Shown here in pieces: positions 19,029 through 32,345 of a stretch of DNA of 64,000 nt. The translations under genes were made by a program, and so were the position numbers. Where the stretch lies: contig JASAND010024079.1 of the NCBI GenBank assembly GCA_030248195.1, positions 1-64,000 on the forward strand. The letters run 5' to 3'. Position 1 is the first letter of the stretch. Each line of letters begins with the position of its first letter. The DNA comes from Trissonchulus latispiculum (taxonomy: Eukaryota > Nematoda > Enoplea > Enoplida > Ironidae). The notes beneath the pieces are model-generated. The model made no database searches. It was given only the letters and a program-made list of their open reading frames with translations, and had not been told where the DNA came from.

Positions 19029-21270
19029 AAACTAGAGGGAAAAATGCCCTAGTTGGGCATGCAGTGGCTAGAATAGGGAAAGAAGGAAGGACGGAAAAAT
19101 GCCAATATAATTGACAGTCGGCGCTGAAAATGATAGAAACTAGATTCAGCGACGAATAGAATGATAGAAACTAGATTCAGCGACGAATAGTGAAAATGTA
19201 TAGTCGGCGCTGAAAATGATAGAAACTAGATTCAGCGCCGAATAGGGAAAGCAGTCGGCGCTGAAAATGATATAGAAACTAGATTCAGCGCCGAATAGGG
19301 AAAGCAGTCGGCGCTGAAAATTATAGAATCTAGATTCAGCGCCGAATAGGGAAAGCAGTCGGCGCTGAAAATGATAGAAACTAGATTCAGTGCCGAATAA
19401 GGAATGCAGTCGGGGGTATCCATCCTGTTCGCGTGAACTGCTCTGCACTACCCGAGAACGTGGTATATACTGCACAGGGATGCACCGGGGCCTGGTCCCG
19501 GCTCCGGTAGTCAGGCCCCGGCCCCGTCCCCGGTGGTCAGGCCACGGTCCCGACCGTTGCCAAAAATTAGCAAAATTTTAGAAATTTGACATTTTTGACC
19601 AAAATTTTGATGTTGATGTTGATATGAGCGTCTGCTTTCTCGTACAATTTTATCTTATACAGCAATCTAGAAACTGTCCCTGGGTTGTCTACTTTTAGAC
19701 TTACTTGAGCCTCGCGACTGTAGAATATCTACTGACATCGCGTTTTAATGTCCTAGGACAGGATTAAGATTTCATTTTGGCACATACTTTTATCGGCTTT
19801 TCCAACACAACATTTTTAACGATCAATGACACTTTTAATTTGTTTTAGACTACTATTAAGAACGAAATTATTAAAAGTCCAAATGCGTAACAGAGTATTT
19901 CCAGTTGGAACTACTAATACTAATAGCCAATTTTGCAGAAGACAGCAGCTCCGGCTTTAACTTTATGTTAAAGAACAAAGCTAGCTAGCTACAGTACATT
20001 TCGTTCACATAATGACACCTACGTAATGTTAACTGCGTTATATAGTTCATGATCCACAATCAACAACGAACTTTGTGCTCTTCAAAAGCAGACTTTGCTT
20101 ACACAAACGATATGACTGTATGCCTATGCATATGCCTGCCTCATTTCAAACGCAGTATTAGAGATGCACCGGGACCACCACTACCGGGGCCGGGGCCGGG
20201 ACCTCATCATGGCACCGGCAGGGGCCGGGGCCACCTTGGCCCCGGGGCCGGCTGGCTTTTTCCTAGGCAAAAATTTCTGGGGGGGGGGGGGGCGAAGTCT
20301 GGGGGGGTCCCCCCCCCCCAGGTCTGGGGGGGGCTCGGATTTCTGGGGGGGATGAAAAATTTTTAGAAAAATGTCTAAAATAGCTATTTTTTGCTGCTGA
20401 GCTAAAATATTCACTATTTTTAACTTAAATTTAAGCTTAAAATAGCTAAAAAATGCTTAAAAGTCGGTAAAAATCCGGCGAAGCCGGAAAAAATTTTCAA
20501 AATTTGTCCTCAGAACCCTATTTTTCCGGGCACTTTAGGGTAGGGGGGGGGGGTTCTGGGGGGGGGGGAAGGCCCGAATCCTGGGGGGGGGCGATTCTGG
20601 GGGGGGGCGACCCAAGTCTGGGGGGGGGCCCACCCCCCTGTAGGAAAAAGCCAGGCCGGGGACTGGAAATTGGGGGTATATACAAATAGAAAACTTATAA
20701 AAATTTTCTTGAAAATTCAAATTTTGCAATACTTTCTTATATGCAAACGTTACTATCATTGTTTTCATTTAAATCGGTGGGGAAAAAATAATTTGCAACA
20801 CTTCTTGGCTTTCGAAATTTCAAAACTTTGGTAAAAAAATGTCAGAAATTTACAAAATTTAGCTAATTTTTGGCCCCGGTCGGGACCGGGGCCTGACCAC
20901 CGGGGCCGGGGCCAGTGCAGAGCAGTTCACGCGAATAGGATGGACGGAGGAATTGCCTGTTCCACGCTACCCGACTGCATTCCCTATTCGGCGCTGAATC
21001 TAGTTTCTATAATTATCAGCGCCGACTGCTTTCCCTATTCGGCGCTGAATCTAGTTTCTATCATTTTCATCGCCGACTGCTTTCCCTATTCGGCGCTGAA
21101 TCTAGTTTCTATCATTTTCAGCGCCGACTGTTTTCCCTATTCGGCGCTGAATCTAGTTTCTATCATTTTCAGAGCCTACTGTCAATTATATTGGCATTTT
21201 TCCGCCCTTCCTTCTTTCCCTATTCTAGCCACTGCATGCCCGTCTTCTAGGGCATTTTTCCCTCTAGTTT
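19029..21270. mobile_element. 2.2-kb foldback element with 51-bp repeats in its arms
   Basis: The ends are AAACTAGAGGGAAAAATGCC and its inverse. Each arm (about 19029-19560 and 20870-21270) holds 4-5 copies of a 51-bp unit containing TCGGCGCTGAAAATGATAGA and TTCAGCGCCGAATAGGGAAA. The unit itself is partly palindromic. Inward of it are GGCCCCGG-rich words. The centre includes C/G-tract repeats (about 20270-20650). No transposase is seen. Confidence 0.8.
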
Positions 21271-21716
21271 TACGCAGCTTTAAACCAAAATACACACTGA
21301 AATTTAAATTTACACAAGATTTACACAGGTCCGATTTTGAAAAAACCCTGACGTAAGCTAACCATGGCTATTTTTACGAAAAGAGCTGCGGCGCAGCCGG
21401 AAAATTTTAAAATTTGCTTATTTTTGGCAAATATATATTTGTGCCCCAAAACAATCCCGGGAGGAGCAAAGATCCCGGGTGGGGGCGATTTTGGGCTCCC
21501 CTTAAAATTGTCCTGTTTTAAATGCTGTTTTAAACGCGTTTAGCTGTTTTTCCGAAATTTTTAAAAAATTGCAAAAAAACTCCAAAATCTTTGCATTATT
21601 TTCAGTTCAGTCTCATTTTAGGGGGCGGTCTGAGCTCGGCTTGGGGGAGTAGGAGTGGTAGAGTGGAGTTGGTGACATTTTTTAGAGTTTTGAAAGTGTG
21701 GGAGGCACACCCTATC

Positions 21717-22077
21717 AGGGTTGGGAGTCTCGGTCTCGGTCTCGCCCAAAAGCCGAGACTTGGCCAGTCTCGGTCTCGCTTACCCAAAAGTCGCGGTCTC
21801 GGACCGAGATCGGAAATTTTTTGAAAACATTAAATTTCAGCGAATTTTTTATATCAGTGTAACGAAATTTAACTGGCGAGGTGCGGCAACCGTATGTTTA
21901 TGTGTTAAAGCCCCTAATACTGGGTCTAAGCCTCAAAAACTGGAAGAAATTAAGTTTAAGCTTAAAATTGCTAGTCTCGGTCTCGCCCAAAAGCCGAGAC
22001 TTGGCCAGTCTCGGTCTCGGTACCCTGGTCTCGGTCTCGTTCTCGGTCTCGGTGAAATCTCGGTCTCGCCCAACCCT
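21717..22077. mobile_element. Small MITE built on TCTCGGTCTCG repeats
   Basis: AGGGTTGGGAGTCTCGGTCTCGG-like sequence at the left and CTCGGTCTCGCCCAACCCT at the right give outer inverted ends AGGGTTGGG/CCCAACCCT. The arms consist of repeated TCTCGG words, and GCCGAGACTTGGCCAGTCTC occurs in both halves. Confidence 0.6.
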
Positions 22078-22435
22078 ATGTTGGCAAACCCATATAAATA
22101 TGCCTAGATTTTTAGGAAAAATAAAAACGCAAAAATCGCTGTTCTCAAGCTTTAACATGAGCTTGTTTTCTGTTTTCTTTTTTGAGCGTTTTTGATGCTT
22201 GTATACCTGTGATGCCTTTTTTGTGTTTTGTGCACTCTGCCTCACTTTTTCATTATTTTGAACTTAGAATGCGAAATGCTGGCCAGTGCGATAACTGTAC
22301 TTTGGAAGAAAATAGCTGGTCTTGTTCACTTTATACTTGGTTCGTTTCGTCGACTGCTGTGTTGTGTTCGCCGAAATCCGGATTCAGGACTGCCATTCAC
22401 TGTTTCTGACGATGACAGAAAGATAACATATCATC

Positions 22436-24300
22436 AAATGGTATCATAGGGGTCGCGGCAACCACCCCTATAATATAGTAAAGGTTCGAAAAAATACACC
22501 GGCCGCTCCGAAAAATACACCCACCCTTAATCGGGGCTAGTAGCTAGGGAGCCCAGCCAAACTGTGCCCCATAAAAGCGCAAGCTTATTTATATCCAGCC
22601 TTGGTATGATGACCGCTTCCCCAAGTGCCCGCACCCACGCAGGCAGAGGACTCAAAAATGGTGTATCATAGGGGTCGCGGCAGCGACCCCTATAATATGT
22701 GTGAAAAGTGGCTGGAGACAGTGTAAAATAAGCTGCGCAGAAGCTGCGCAAAATCCTGCGCAGATCCTGCGCTGATGTCATGCGCAAATTGTAGAGCACA
22801 TCGAGTTTAGTATGTCTGTGAAGTTTCAGCCCCGTATCACTTACCGTTAAAAAGTTGTGCCCCGGACCGGTTATGGCGGCGATGTTTTTTTTCCGGTTTC
22901 TCCTATTTGATGGTTGTATTGTACATAATGTTCGCCGCTTTCACGTGATCTGCAGCGGTGGGCCAACCTAAAGGGCTATGGGGTCTAGTAGTACCCTCTA
23001 AAGAATTTAAGAATCACAACTTTTTTGCGCCGCAGCTGCGCCACACCGCCGCAGTGGCGCCGCAAAGTCGGCTCATAGCGAAAAGTGACCATTTTTGTGG
23101 TCGTCGCTCAGGTCGAGCATTACGAGCTGGAGCTGATTTCTTTTTATATTCAGAAATTACATATATTGAACTAACTAACGGTCCAGGTTGCGTTTCTCTA
23201 TCACTTCCTTAGCGACCACAGTGGCCCGCCAAAAATGGCGAAAATTCGAAAAATGAAAAATCGAAATTTCTCGCTATCTATTTAACTTTGAAAGCTCAAA
23301 TCTTCCATACAATGGTTTTCTGGCACGGAGAATCGATTCCCGCAGTCAGTTTTACCGTCAGACCCACCCATCTTGCTGGACTGGTTCCACTTTGCCGTCA
23401 GGAGGGTCAAGTCGGAAACCGCTTCCTGGAGGTCCATAGTATGCTTTACCTGGCCTCTCAAAACTTTGTCTATAGGTGTTTTCTGGTGCGCCCAGCTCAT
23501 TCCCGGTGTCCTTTTTGCCGTAGGACTCATCCATCTTGCTGTGCTGGTTCCACTTTGCCGTCTGGAGGGTCATGTCGGCAACCGCTTCCTGGAGGTCCAT
23601 ACTAGGCTCTACTTGGCGTCTCAAAACTTTGTCCATAGGGGTTTTCTGGTGCGCCCAGCTCATTCCCGGTATCTGTTTTGCCGTCCGACGCACCTATTTT
23701 GCTGGGCTGGTTCCACTTTGCCGTCGGGAGGGTCAAGTCGGAAACCGCTTCCTGGAGGTCCATAGTAGGCTTTACCTGGCCTCCGAAAACTTTGTCTATA
23801 GGGGTTTTCTGGTGCGCCCAGCTCATTCCCGGTATCCGTTTTGCCGTTCGACGTACCTATTTTGCTGTGCTAGTTCCACTAGGGTCACTCGGGTGGAGGG
23901 GGTCAAGTGGTCGAAATTAAAATTTTTCAAAAGTGGTCAAATTTGGTTTCAAACGAAAGCTCTAAGTGAGCTGAGCAACTTTTGTCATAGAACTGCGTAC
24001 CCAAAATGGCTGTAGAGTGCTGTCGTGGGGTGGGGTGGGTACTTAGGCGATTTTGGGTCAAAACTAAAATTTTTCAAAAGTGGTCAAACTTGGTATCAAA
24101 TGAAAGCCCTAAGTGAGCTGAGCAACTTTTGTCATAGAACTGCGTACCCAAAGTGGCTGTAGAGTGCTGTGGTGGGGTGGGGACTTAAACGATTTTGGGT
24201 CAAAAATAAAATTTTTCAAAAGTGGTCAAATTTGGTATCAAATGAAAGCCCTAAGTGAACTGAGCAACTTTTGACATGGAACCATCCACCAATATTTGCT
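22436..24300. repeat. Hairpin-headed dispersed repeat, copy A, with internal 163-bp tandem units
   Basis: It starts at about 22664 with ATCATAGGGGTCGCGGCAGC, a 10-bp stem and 4-nt loop, after a shorter degenerate head at 22447-22470. About 23360-23880 holds just over three tandem units of about 163 bp (GGAGGTCCATAGTAGGCTTT, GGGGTTTTCTGGTGCGCCCA, TTTGCCGTC). About 23900-24290 has three copies of a GTGGTCAAATTTGGTATCAAA block. Long frames across the units are repeat by-products. Copies B and C are at 34165-34860 and 36554-37840. Confidence 0.75.
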
Positions 24301-27045
24301 GTGCCAAATATCGTCACGTGCCTATGAAACTTTTGTCTTTACTTCTTCAATCGGAATTTAAGGATATACCTATTTACATTTATTATATATATATATTTAA
24401 AGGATATTTGAAGGATATATATACGATACAGCCAACACACACACACATATTATCCTCTTTTGTGCGGAGCACTTTTGTTACTTGTATATATATCTATATA
24501 CAATGAAAAAGTTGGTTTTCAACTTTTGGATCAGTTGGCAACTTTTTGGCTCTTGTTCTCTACACTAAAGCTATAGTAGCACCTATTGTTTTAACATAAT
24601 ACACATTGCTTCTAGTTTTTTGGCAATAGGTTCGGGCGCCCCTGCGCCACACAGTTGCGCAGCAGCGGGAGCAGTTTTTTCGGACCTGCTGCGCACTTGG
24701 GTCCGAAATAAAAATACACATAAAAATTCTTATTTTAGCTGCTAAAAATCGAACAGGTGTCGAGTTTCCGCGTTTTTTGCGGTATTTATGGCTGTAGCAT
24801 GCACTGACTGTCTCCTGGGTTGGTCCAAGGGGTCAGTCAACCTTTCCTTTACTACAGTGGCGTATGAAAATTTGTCATCCACTCTGAGCAGAACTTTACT
24901 GGAATGACTTTTAGCGCTGTTTTATGCCAGCATTACCGACTATAGTAGTGATTCCATTAATGTTGAGTCAATTTTAGAAGCGAATAGCCAGTCGCTACTG
25001 CATTTTCAGGATCTCAAGCCGCTGTAAATTGCTTGCGACAGTCTCGGTAACAAAAGCCGACGATATTCCGGGTAGTTAGAGCATTGAAATGAGTTGAAAA
25101 CGCTCAGGAAAATTACGAATCTAGAGTCAACTTAATAAATATATATATAATACCATATGGTAAACTTTTGCTACGTTCACATGCTCAGATTGGGCTGCCA
25201 GGTTCCTCAGCAGACAAGCTTTCAGCGCTGAACTGAAAACTCAATTTTTTTTACTTTGAATGAGCTAAATGATGGTTTACAATCAATGTGCCCATGGCTA
25301 GAGAATTAATAACAACGTAGACGACCCTTCCGGTAGGCATCGGGATTCCAGAACTCATGTTAACAGCAATGACCATCTATGACGATTTTCAGAAGGTCTT
25401 ATAGATGTCTGCTGGATATTTATTCTTTGTCGTTATGTTTGTTCAGAATTAAAAACAGTATATGGTCAGATGAAACATTTTTCGGGCCATATGCGGTAGG
25501 CGGCCTATCTAATGAAAATTAACCACCATAGACTGGAAAGATAGGTCAGTAGTCAACGGAAAATGCATGAGCAGCATCTGTATATACGATTTGTATGGTC
25601 ATTTTGGCGCTAGATAATGGAAACGCGAATTTTGGTCCTGTAATTTTTTTCGACCCCGCGTATTTTTTCGATTTGTGTCCGAAAAAATACAGTCAATTTT
25701 CAAAATTTCTCTGAAAGCGCAGCCCTAGCCCGGGAACTTTGGGCATGGGAAGAAACTAGACCCCACCCCACACATGTTGGGCCATATCCGGGATCTCTAC
25801 CGCAATAATATAAAAAGTTATCCAAAAAGTTGCCAAGTCGTATTTTTTCGAACCTTTATATATATAATGTATGAACAGTCCCTCTGGAGACAATGTACAA
25901 TAAGCTGCGCAGATTTTATGCGCAAATTTTAGGTTCAAAAATAAGTTATATTGCGTGCGACAAAGCTAAGCGTATGGGATCAAATCGCATATCCGGTTTA
26001 ACAATTACACAAAACAAGCAAAATCAGCACGTTTTTAAAACGCTATCATTCAAAAATTACAGCAGATATGAAGTAATTTGAGGTTGATGCTTGTTAGGGA
26101 TAGACAAAATGTCATTTTAATGAAATAATTTGACTTCCGGACCAACCGGATACTGAGATAATAGCCCATGAAATCTCAAATTTCAAAGCTCAGAACCTGA
26201 AATCGACCGGATATTCGATTACTTTGACACCGGTAAAATGAAAGTAGCCTCCCAAATATTCATTGTGCCAAAAACTAACATTTTTTATCCGCGATTCCGA
26301 GCACCAGACCGGAAAAACCGATTTCTCCGGTTTTTTCGCACCGGATACGATCATAAATCACGCAATTTTGGTCCAAATTGAACAAAACTTCGTATATAGA
26401 CTAATTTCGACCCGCTGAATCTAAAAATTCAATCAGCGAAAATGTACGACCTACCCATCTTACTATACAGTTTTTGTGACCTAGACATCCGGTTACCGGA
26501 CATAGACCGGATGTGACCGGATTTCCGGAGATGTCTTGCGCCAAGGACCAATATGCTAGAGTATGAATTAATTAGCATTCTCTTTCCGAATCTGAAGCGT
26601 TTTTATCGATTTGGCATGCGGTAACCGGATATAGACCGGATATAATGGTTTTACCGGATTCTCTTCCTCCTGAGGTTTCTAGAAATATATACTTTATATA
26701 GACTAACTTCAAAGGTTAACTCAGGACAAGCGCTCACAGTTCGGTTCCAAGAATTTTTGGTCAGACTTTAGTTAATGGTTTAAATTGTCGCACCTTGTTT
26801 ATGAGTTTACAGAAGTTTTAAAATAACCTACTTTAACCTATTCATTCATAAAAGTATAATTATAAATAGAAATTAATTCAACATAAAATATATACGTACA
26901 TAAAATATTCGTGTATGTAATAAAATATCAAAGTCTACTGAAAAACATTAGTTTAAACTGAATACAAAGAAGACAAAAGGGGATCTGGTCTAAGCCAGAC
27001 TCTTAACACAACAAAATTGCTTCTAGAAATTAATTTAGAGCAATC
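24301..27045. other. Non-coding stretch without recognised genes
   Basis: About 25859-25935 is a fragment of the hairpin-headed repeat (GGAGACAATGTACAATAAGC, TGCGCAGA). About 26140-26660 is rich in ACCGGAT/CCGGAT words of unknown origin. No ORF with family features was found on either strand. Confidence 0.45.
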
Positions 27046-27420
27046 TTGCCATTTATTTCTTAGGGCCATTTCATAAAAAGCGCTTAAACGGCTTAGCTTA
27101 AAAGTGAATTTATTTATGAAAAGGGACGTCGGCTTAAACGGCTTAAATGGCTTAAACGGCTTAAATTTAAGCCCTTTAAGCCGACCCTTTTCATAAATAA
27201 CCATCGGCTTAAACTTTAAGCCGAATCCTTTTCATAAAAAGCACACCGGCTTAAAAATGCAGTGGCTTAAAATTAAGCCGTTTAAGCCGATCCCCTTTTC
27301 ATAAATAGTTTTAGTTTAAGCCGTTTAAGCCGATGGCTTAAAATTCAGTTCAAATTGTCTGATTTTTAAGCCGCGTAAAACCACGCGCTTAAACGGCTTA
27401 AACCATGGTAGTAGTAATAT
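27046..27420. repeat. Palindromic block of GGCTTAAAC repeats, block 1
   Basis: Many copies of CGGCTTAAA are followed by the inverse TTTAAGCCG, with centres near 27170 and 27280. TTTCATAAA/TTTATGAAA words mark the edges of sub-blocks. Related blocks are at 28140-28390, 29945-30300 and 33000-33235. Confidence 0.85.
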
Positions 27421-28130
27421 TAAAACGTTCATAACTTCCTCAATATTTGGAGTAGGCCAATGATATTTATATCAAAATGAAGCTCATAGTGTGAAGAATT
27501 CAATGGCGTTATTGGCATGCTTTTTACTACGGGTAAATATTTTAAAAACAAGCCTCTACTTGAAGAGTAACCTTCTATTTATTAGATTAACAGTTATACA
27601 GTTTATTCAAGTCAAAAAATACTTTTTGTTGACTTAAGGGGGGGGGGTCGCTTTGGGTCAAAATCGATAGGCACGGATTTCGCTCATTTTCACACACAAT
27701 ACAGGTACATATGTTCTCAAAAACAAGACAAAACATTAGAGTTCGAAATCAAACTGTGGCAGAGATATACAGCTATAAAGTTGGAAAACTTGAAAATTAC
27801 TGTGATTTGCCCTCCAAGGTCATGTTGAGACAGAACGGCAGCGAAATTTGGGTCAACTAATATTGCAAATTAATTTTTTAGGTTGGCTAATATTTTAATG
27901 CTAAAACAACTCCGGGATATCCATCCAGTCGTTCACAGTACATTCTTCAATTGTAATCTGAGCCTTTTTCATCTAATTGTGCCCTGAAAGTTTAACTTGC
28001 TCTAACTTTCAGATACTACATTTCTGACACATAGTTCTATTAGAAAAGTTATTCAGCTCGTCAGTAGCTATCGAATGATACGCAATTTGTCTATATTTTG
28101 GGAATTTCAAAAATTGACTTTTATGACCTA

Positions 28131-28395
28131 TAAGGGTATGTTCACAAAAAACTTAAACTACTTAACTTAAACGACTTAACTTAAACTACTTAAACTTCTT
28201 AAAAAATTCGATTCATAAATAAACGGCTTAAACTACTTAAACGACTTAAACGACTTAATGGCTTAAACGGCTTAACTTAAACTACTTAATTTAAGTAGTT
28301 TAAGTAGTTTAAGTAATTTTTTTATGAAACGAATTTTTAAGAAGTTTAAGTTAAGTAGTTTAAGTTAAGTCGTTTAAGCCGAATCTTAATGAAAC
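28131..28395. repeat. Palindromic block of ACTTAAAC repeats, block 2
   Basis: Left arm words ACTACTTAAACGACTTAA are mirrored on the right as TTAAGTAGTTTAAGTAG, centred near 28290. The outer edge GGTATGTTCACAAAAAACTT resembles the inverse of the right edge of block 3 near 30280-30300, so blocks 2 and 3 may be the two ends of one element. Confidence 0.75.
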
Positions 28396-29944
28396 TAATT
28401 TAATTTTGCCATCAAACAAGGGCTGTGCCAGGTTAGTGAAGCGGGCTTCAAATTCGGGCCTGCCCGAGTTTTGATCGAGTTAAAATTTATTGTTGTGCTG
28501 GTTCGGGTTCGCGTATTTTTGGCTTGAAAAGGTAATTTATCATTGAAATTCAGTCCAATTTGCTGCAGTAACTTCATTTAGGCTGCAAAACATTTCAGAA
28601 AAGTCGAGGCTTGAGAATATGTGTATTGTAGAAATTAGCGTTTATCCACCATAACTGGCGCTGTGATCACTATACAGGACAAATTTGTAGTTATGAAAAC
28701 CTATAACTACTCTTCAGAGTAAATCCTTACGGTTTAGGAGATAACAGCGAAAATTAATTTTACTCTGTCTAAAACTGACCTTTCGAAAAGTCAAGTAGTG
28801 CAAGATGTCGACAGGTTCATCAGCACTGGTCCGTCGGTCAAGCATTGTCTACATTTGTAGTCCTGTAGGACGTGTTATGCCCAAGGGAGAGCTCTCTGCG
28901 CCGCGGCATCTCTGCATAGGCACAGCTCCAAAAATATGAGATTTGGAAAATCAAAGCCAGATTCTTTTGAACACAGATTTCTAACAACTCATTCAAACAA
29001 TTCGAAAGTTGCTTTTACACACTCATTTTGGAAAAATGCCTGTGGCTATTTTTCAGGGTTTTGCGCTTCGATTTTCTGTTCAAGAAAAAACGCCCAAACT
29101 TAAAACAACCCAAACGCTACACTACTGAACTACACTTCAACGCCGCAAACAGAAAATTTTGAGAAAAATCAGACATTTACATTTTTCTCTTAAAATGCTG
29201 GAGTAAAATGCTGGAGATGGATGACAACTAAGATTCAATATTAAACTTTAATCACCGACTGGAGCATTAAATAGATAAATATACTTTCTTTGCCCGTCTG
29301 CCATGAGAGTGGAAGGAATGTAGTTAGAATTGTTTACATGGGTCATCGGTCATCGATGAGACTAGATAGTAGCTATAACTTAGGTTTTGATAGCCTAAAG
29401 AAAACTTGAAGTTTTTTGACTCGAAGACTCGAAGTCTTCTAGCAAGCTGCTATATTTACTTTAAATTTCTTTATTTCAACAACTATTTTGCAGTACTTGA
29501 TCATGCAACCAATTCTTTTCAGCTACAGAGGAAACTCTTGCAAGCGCCAGTACTGAAATTTACAAGATGGTTTATGATAACATGCGATAATCTATAGGTA
29601 TTTGACGTAATAATGTGCTGGCGTAAAAGGATTATATGCCCAAATTTTCGACAGTTTTCCCAGCCAACGGAAAATTACTTATTTAAAGTTAAAATCGTCA
29701 AAAGTGTTACCATATTAATGTAAAATTGCTAATTTTAATTTAGAATCTCCAAAAGAGTCGCTATCTCATGTCAGTAGCTGAAGCGTCATACCATTGTTAG
29801 ACATTATCTATTTTTCAAAAACAAATACAGTTGTTTTGACATGTTAGCATTAATGTGCTCCTTATGAGCTTTCGAATGATATATAAATGGCCTATTAACT
29901 CCCAAAATTGCAGAAGTTATGAAGCTTTTAAAATGGCCAGTCAT

Positions 29945-30303
29945 ACGTGCATTCTTTCGTTTAAGTCGTTTAAGCTCCGTAAATCACGCGGCTTAAAAAT
30001 CGCTGTTTTTGAACTGCGTTTCAGCTGTCTACTTAAACTACTTAAACTAAGTAGTTTTTATGAAAGCAGTTTTACTTAAACGGCTTAAAGTTTAAGTCGC
30101 TGAATCATTAAGTAGTCCTGTATTTGTGAAACGCCACTTTACTTAAAGTTTAAGTAGCTAGTTTTTTGTGAAAGGGGGGCTACTTAAACAACTTAAGTTA
30201 AGTCGTTTAAGTCGTTTAAGTCGTTTAAGTAGAAGTTGGTTTCACAAAAACCACTTCGTTTAAGTTAAGCCGTTTAAGTACTTTTTGTGAACAAACCCTA
30301 AGA
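29945..30303. repeat. Palindromic block of TTTAAG(T/C)CG repeats, block 3
   Basis: Repeats of GTCGTTTAAG and ACTTAAACGGCTTAA surround a short centre. The right edge CTTTTTGTGAACAAACCCTA is the inverse of the left edge of block 2. Confidence 0.75.
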
Positions 30304-31023
30304 GATCAAAGGAACCGACACGACAGAAAAGTTCTACCTTGAAGCATTTGCCTTTACCATAATGTCCGGCAGGTATTGACAGTTTTAAGTGCCAATTTTG
30401 GTGACTTTCGAGTGGGTAATGAGTGAGAAATTATTAAAAGAACGTGAAAATTGATAAAAATGATGATTTTCGGCAAAATTAGCAGATTTTGTGGCAAGTT
30501 TTTTGAGAGCACCACAAACGGTAGAAATTTGCAACTACTGTCATAAGTATTCTGTGTATGCATAGAGTGCAACTATCTATAAGCGATTTCTGTAGCTTTT
30601 GCCAATCGTGCAGGAGAGGCGAAAATGTTTTGCTGGTCCTGTTTTTCGTGGTACAAAAAGCACCAATTTTTCGAAATTTTGACTTTGAAAAATCGCCAAA
30701 AATCCGACACTCAACAGAATTGTTCCAAAAGGGCTATTTGCACTCTCTAATATGTCCTTAACATGTACAACAAGGTTGCAGCTCTGTATCTTTCATACAG
30801 CGAAAAATTTTTCTGCCACAAACTTTTTAACCTGACTTTTTCATTTTCCTATGTTTAACACATGTCGAGGTCACCTTTGAAGGGCTCTACAGAACGATTG
30901 AAGCAATATTACGCAAAACGCACCTGTTTTGTTTTGAGGACCCATTAGGACTACAAAGTATGTGAAAATGAGCAAAATCGGAGATAGTCGAAAAATCGGC
31001 CAAAAAGCGACCCCCCCCCTTAA

Positions 31024-31525
31024 CTCGACTTTTTGTTGTATTTTATGCTTATACAAGTTATACATAAATTCTCCAGCTTACAGCTTTGCTAATAGTGCAT
31101 TACAAGTGCATTGCAATGCTGTCCCCTGAGCACACCCACTTTTTGCGTCAGACCCGAAATCTTTTGAGTCATGATCGTTGGGCGGAGTACTCTCATCCGT
31201 CCCTTACTCTTCTTTGGTCCTCTCTCGATTATTTCCGATAGCCAATTATAAAGTGATGTGCGCGAGGGTAGCGCTGCACCCAATTTTTGAGTCACGGAAC
31301 GATATTCTGCTGAAAGTTTGTAAATTTATTTATTTTCATGATTCACCCATTAAAAACAATCCAGATTCGTTCTGTTGTAATAAATTTAACAATCAGGACC
31401 CTAAAGGCGGCATTATTCCGCAGTTGAACCTCAGCTTTTCCGGGGTAGTTACATATGATATGTCTTGGAAATCCTCTTTGAGCTTTTGCTGCTAAGGCAT
31501 ATTTTAAATTTTAAATTTAAAATTT
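31024..31525. other. AT-rich non-coding stretch
   Basis: No recognised gene or repeat ends. Confidence 0.4.
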
Positions 31526-31534
31526 TCAAAATGA

Positions 31535-31757
31535 AGCAAACGAGCAGGCCCCAAACAAGGCACTGGCAAGGCAGAGCCTAGTTCTTCCAGTGGGCATGGT
31601 TACATGAGATACCAGTAAGGTCCCCAATTTCAGGTTGTGGTGCCCGAGGTTATACCAATAAGAAGTCATAACAATAAAAATTCGGACCTGCGGTGGGACT
31701 CGAACCCACGACTCTTTGCGCACTAGACAAAGCCTCTGCCGACTGAGCTAGGAAGGC
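31535..31757 (-). mobile_element. tRNA-derived SINE (Thr-like head)
   Basis: The head at 31757-31685 has a perfect T arm (GTGGG, loop TTCGAGT, CCCAC) and D-arm-like sequence, with a 7-nt anticodon loop reading AGT (Thr). The acceptor stem has two mismatches, so a working tRNA is unlikely. A roughly 150-bp tail follows toward 31535 and ends in AT-rich sequence. Confidence 0.6.
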
Positions 31758-31925
31758 ATAGTCTCATCAAGCTTTGTCGGAATTCGTGTAGGACTACTTT
31801 ATACTTTACTGTATATATACTTTCATACTTTTACTTTCACTTTTACGTGTTACTTTCACAACGTGAACCCACGTAAAGCAGAAACGTAGAAGTAGAGGAA
31901 CAATTTTGTAGCGTCAACCACATTT

Positions 31926-32345
31926 TAATTTACGCAGAACTACAACGAATTAGACATTATAGCAGAATCCTACCAAACAACTATCAGAATTTCCACTTAA
32001 TTTTTGAATTTTTACTATACAAGAACCCAAACACAGTATATACGTCCCGTCTGCTCACCCAAAATGGGCCGGTGTTAACGTAAGAGCTTCAATGCCATTA
32101 AATTTCTTTCTAATGCAATACTTTATCCAGGATAAACAGTTGCATTCTAAACAGTATAAAATTTTAAAAAATTAAACCAATTTTCCTCAAGTTTTTTATT
32201 TTAACTCAAACCCATTTTGGGTGACCAGACTGTACTGAGACCGTACCGTACTGTATTTGGATTCTGGTATATTAAAAATTCAAAAATTTAGTGGAATTTC
32301 TGACAGTTGTTTGGTAGGATTCTGCTCTTAGTTCTGCGTAAATTA
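31926..32345. mobile_element. 420-bp MITE with TAATTTACGCAGAAC ends
   Basis: The left end TAATTTACGCAGAAC is matched by its inverse at 32331-32345. Inverted similarity extends about 75 bp inward (GCAGAATCCTACCAAACAAC versus its inverse). Non-coding. Confidence 0.75.

Larger units (their letters stand above)
27634..31023. mobile_element. TTAA-flanked element with G-tract ends
   Basis: TTAAGGGGGGGGGTCGCTTT at 27634 and the inverse (AAGCGACCCCCCCCCTTAA) ending at 31023 are inverted ends with TTAA at both outer edges. The 3.4-kb span includes two later palindromic TTTAAG-type blocks and no recognised transposase. Confidence 0.7.

Noticed and set aside
23288..24015. ORFs repeated on both strands around the 163-bp units
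   Set aside because: A unit of about 163 bp is not a multiple of three, and the frames drift from unit to unit.
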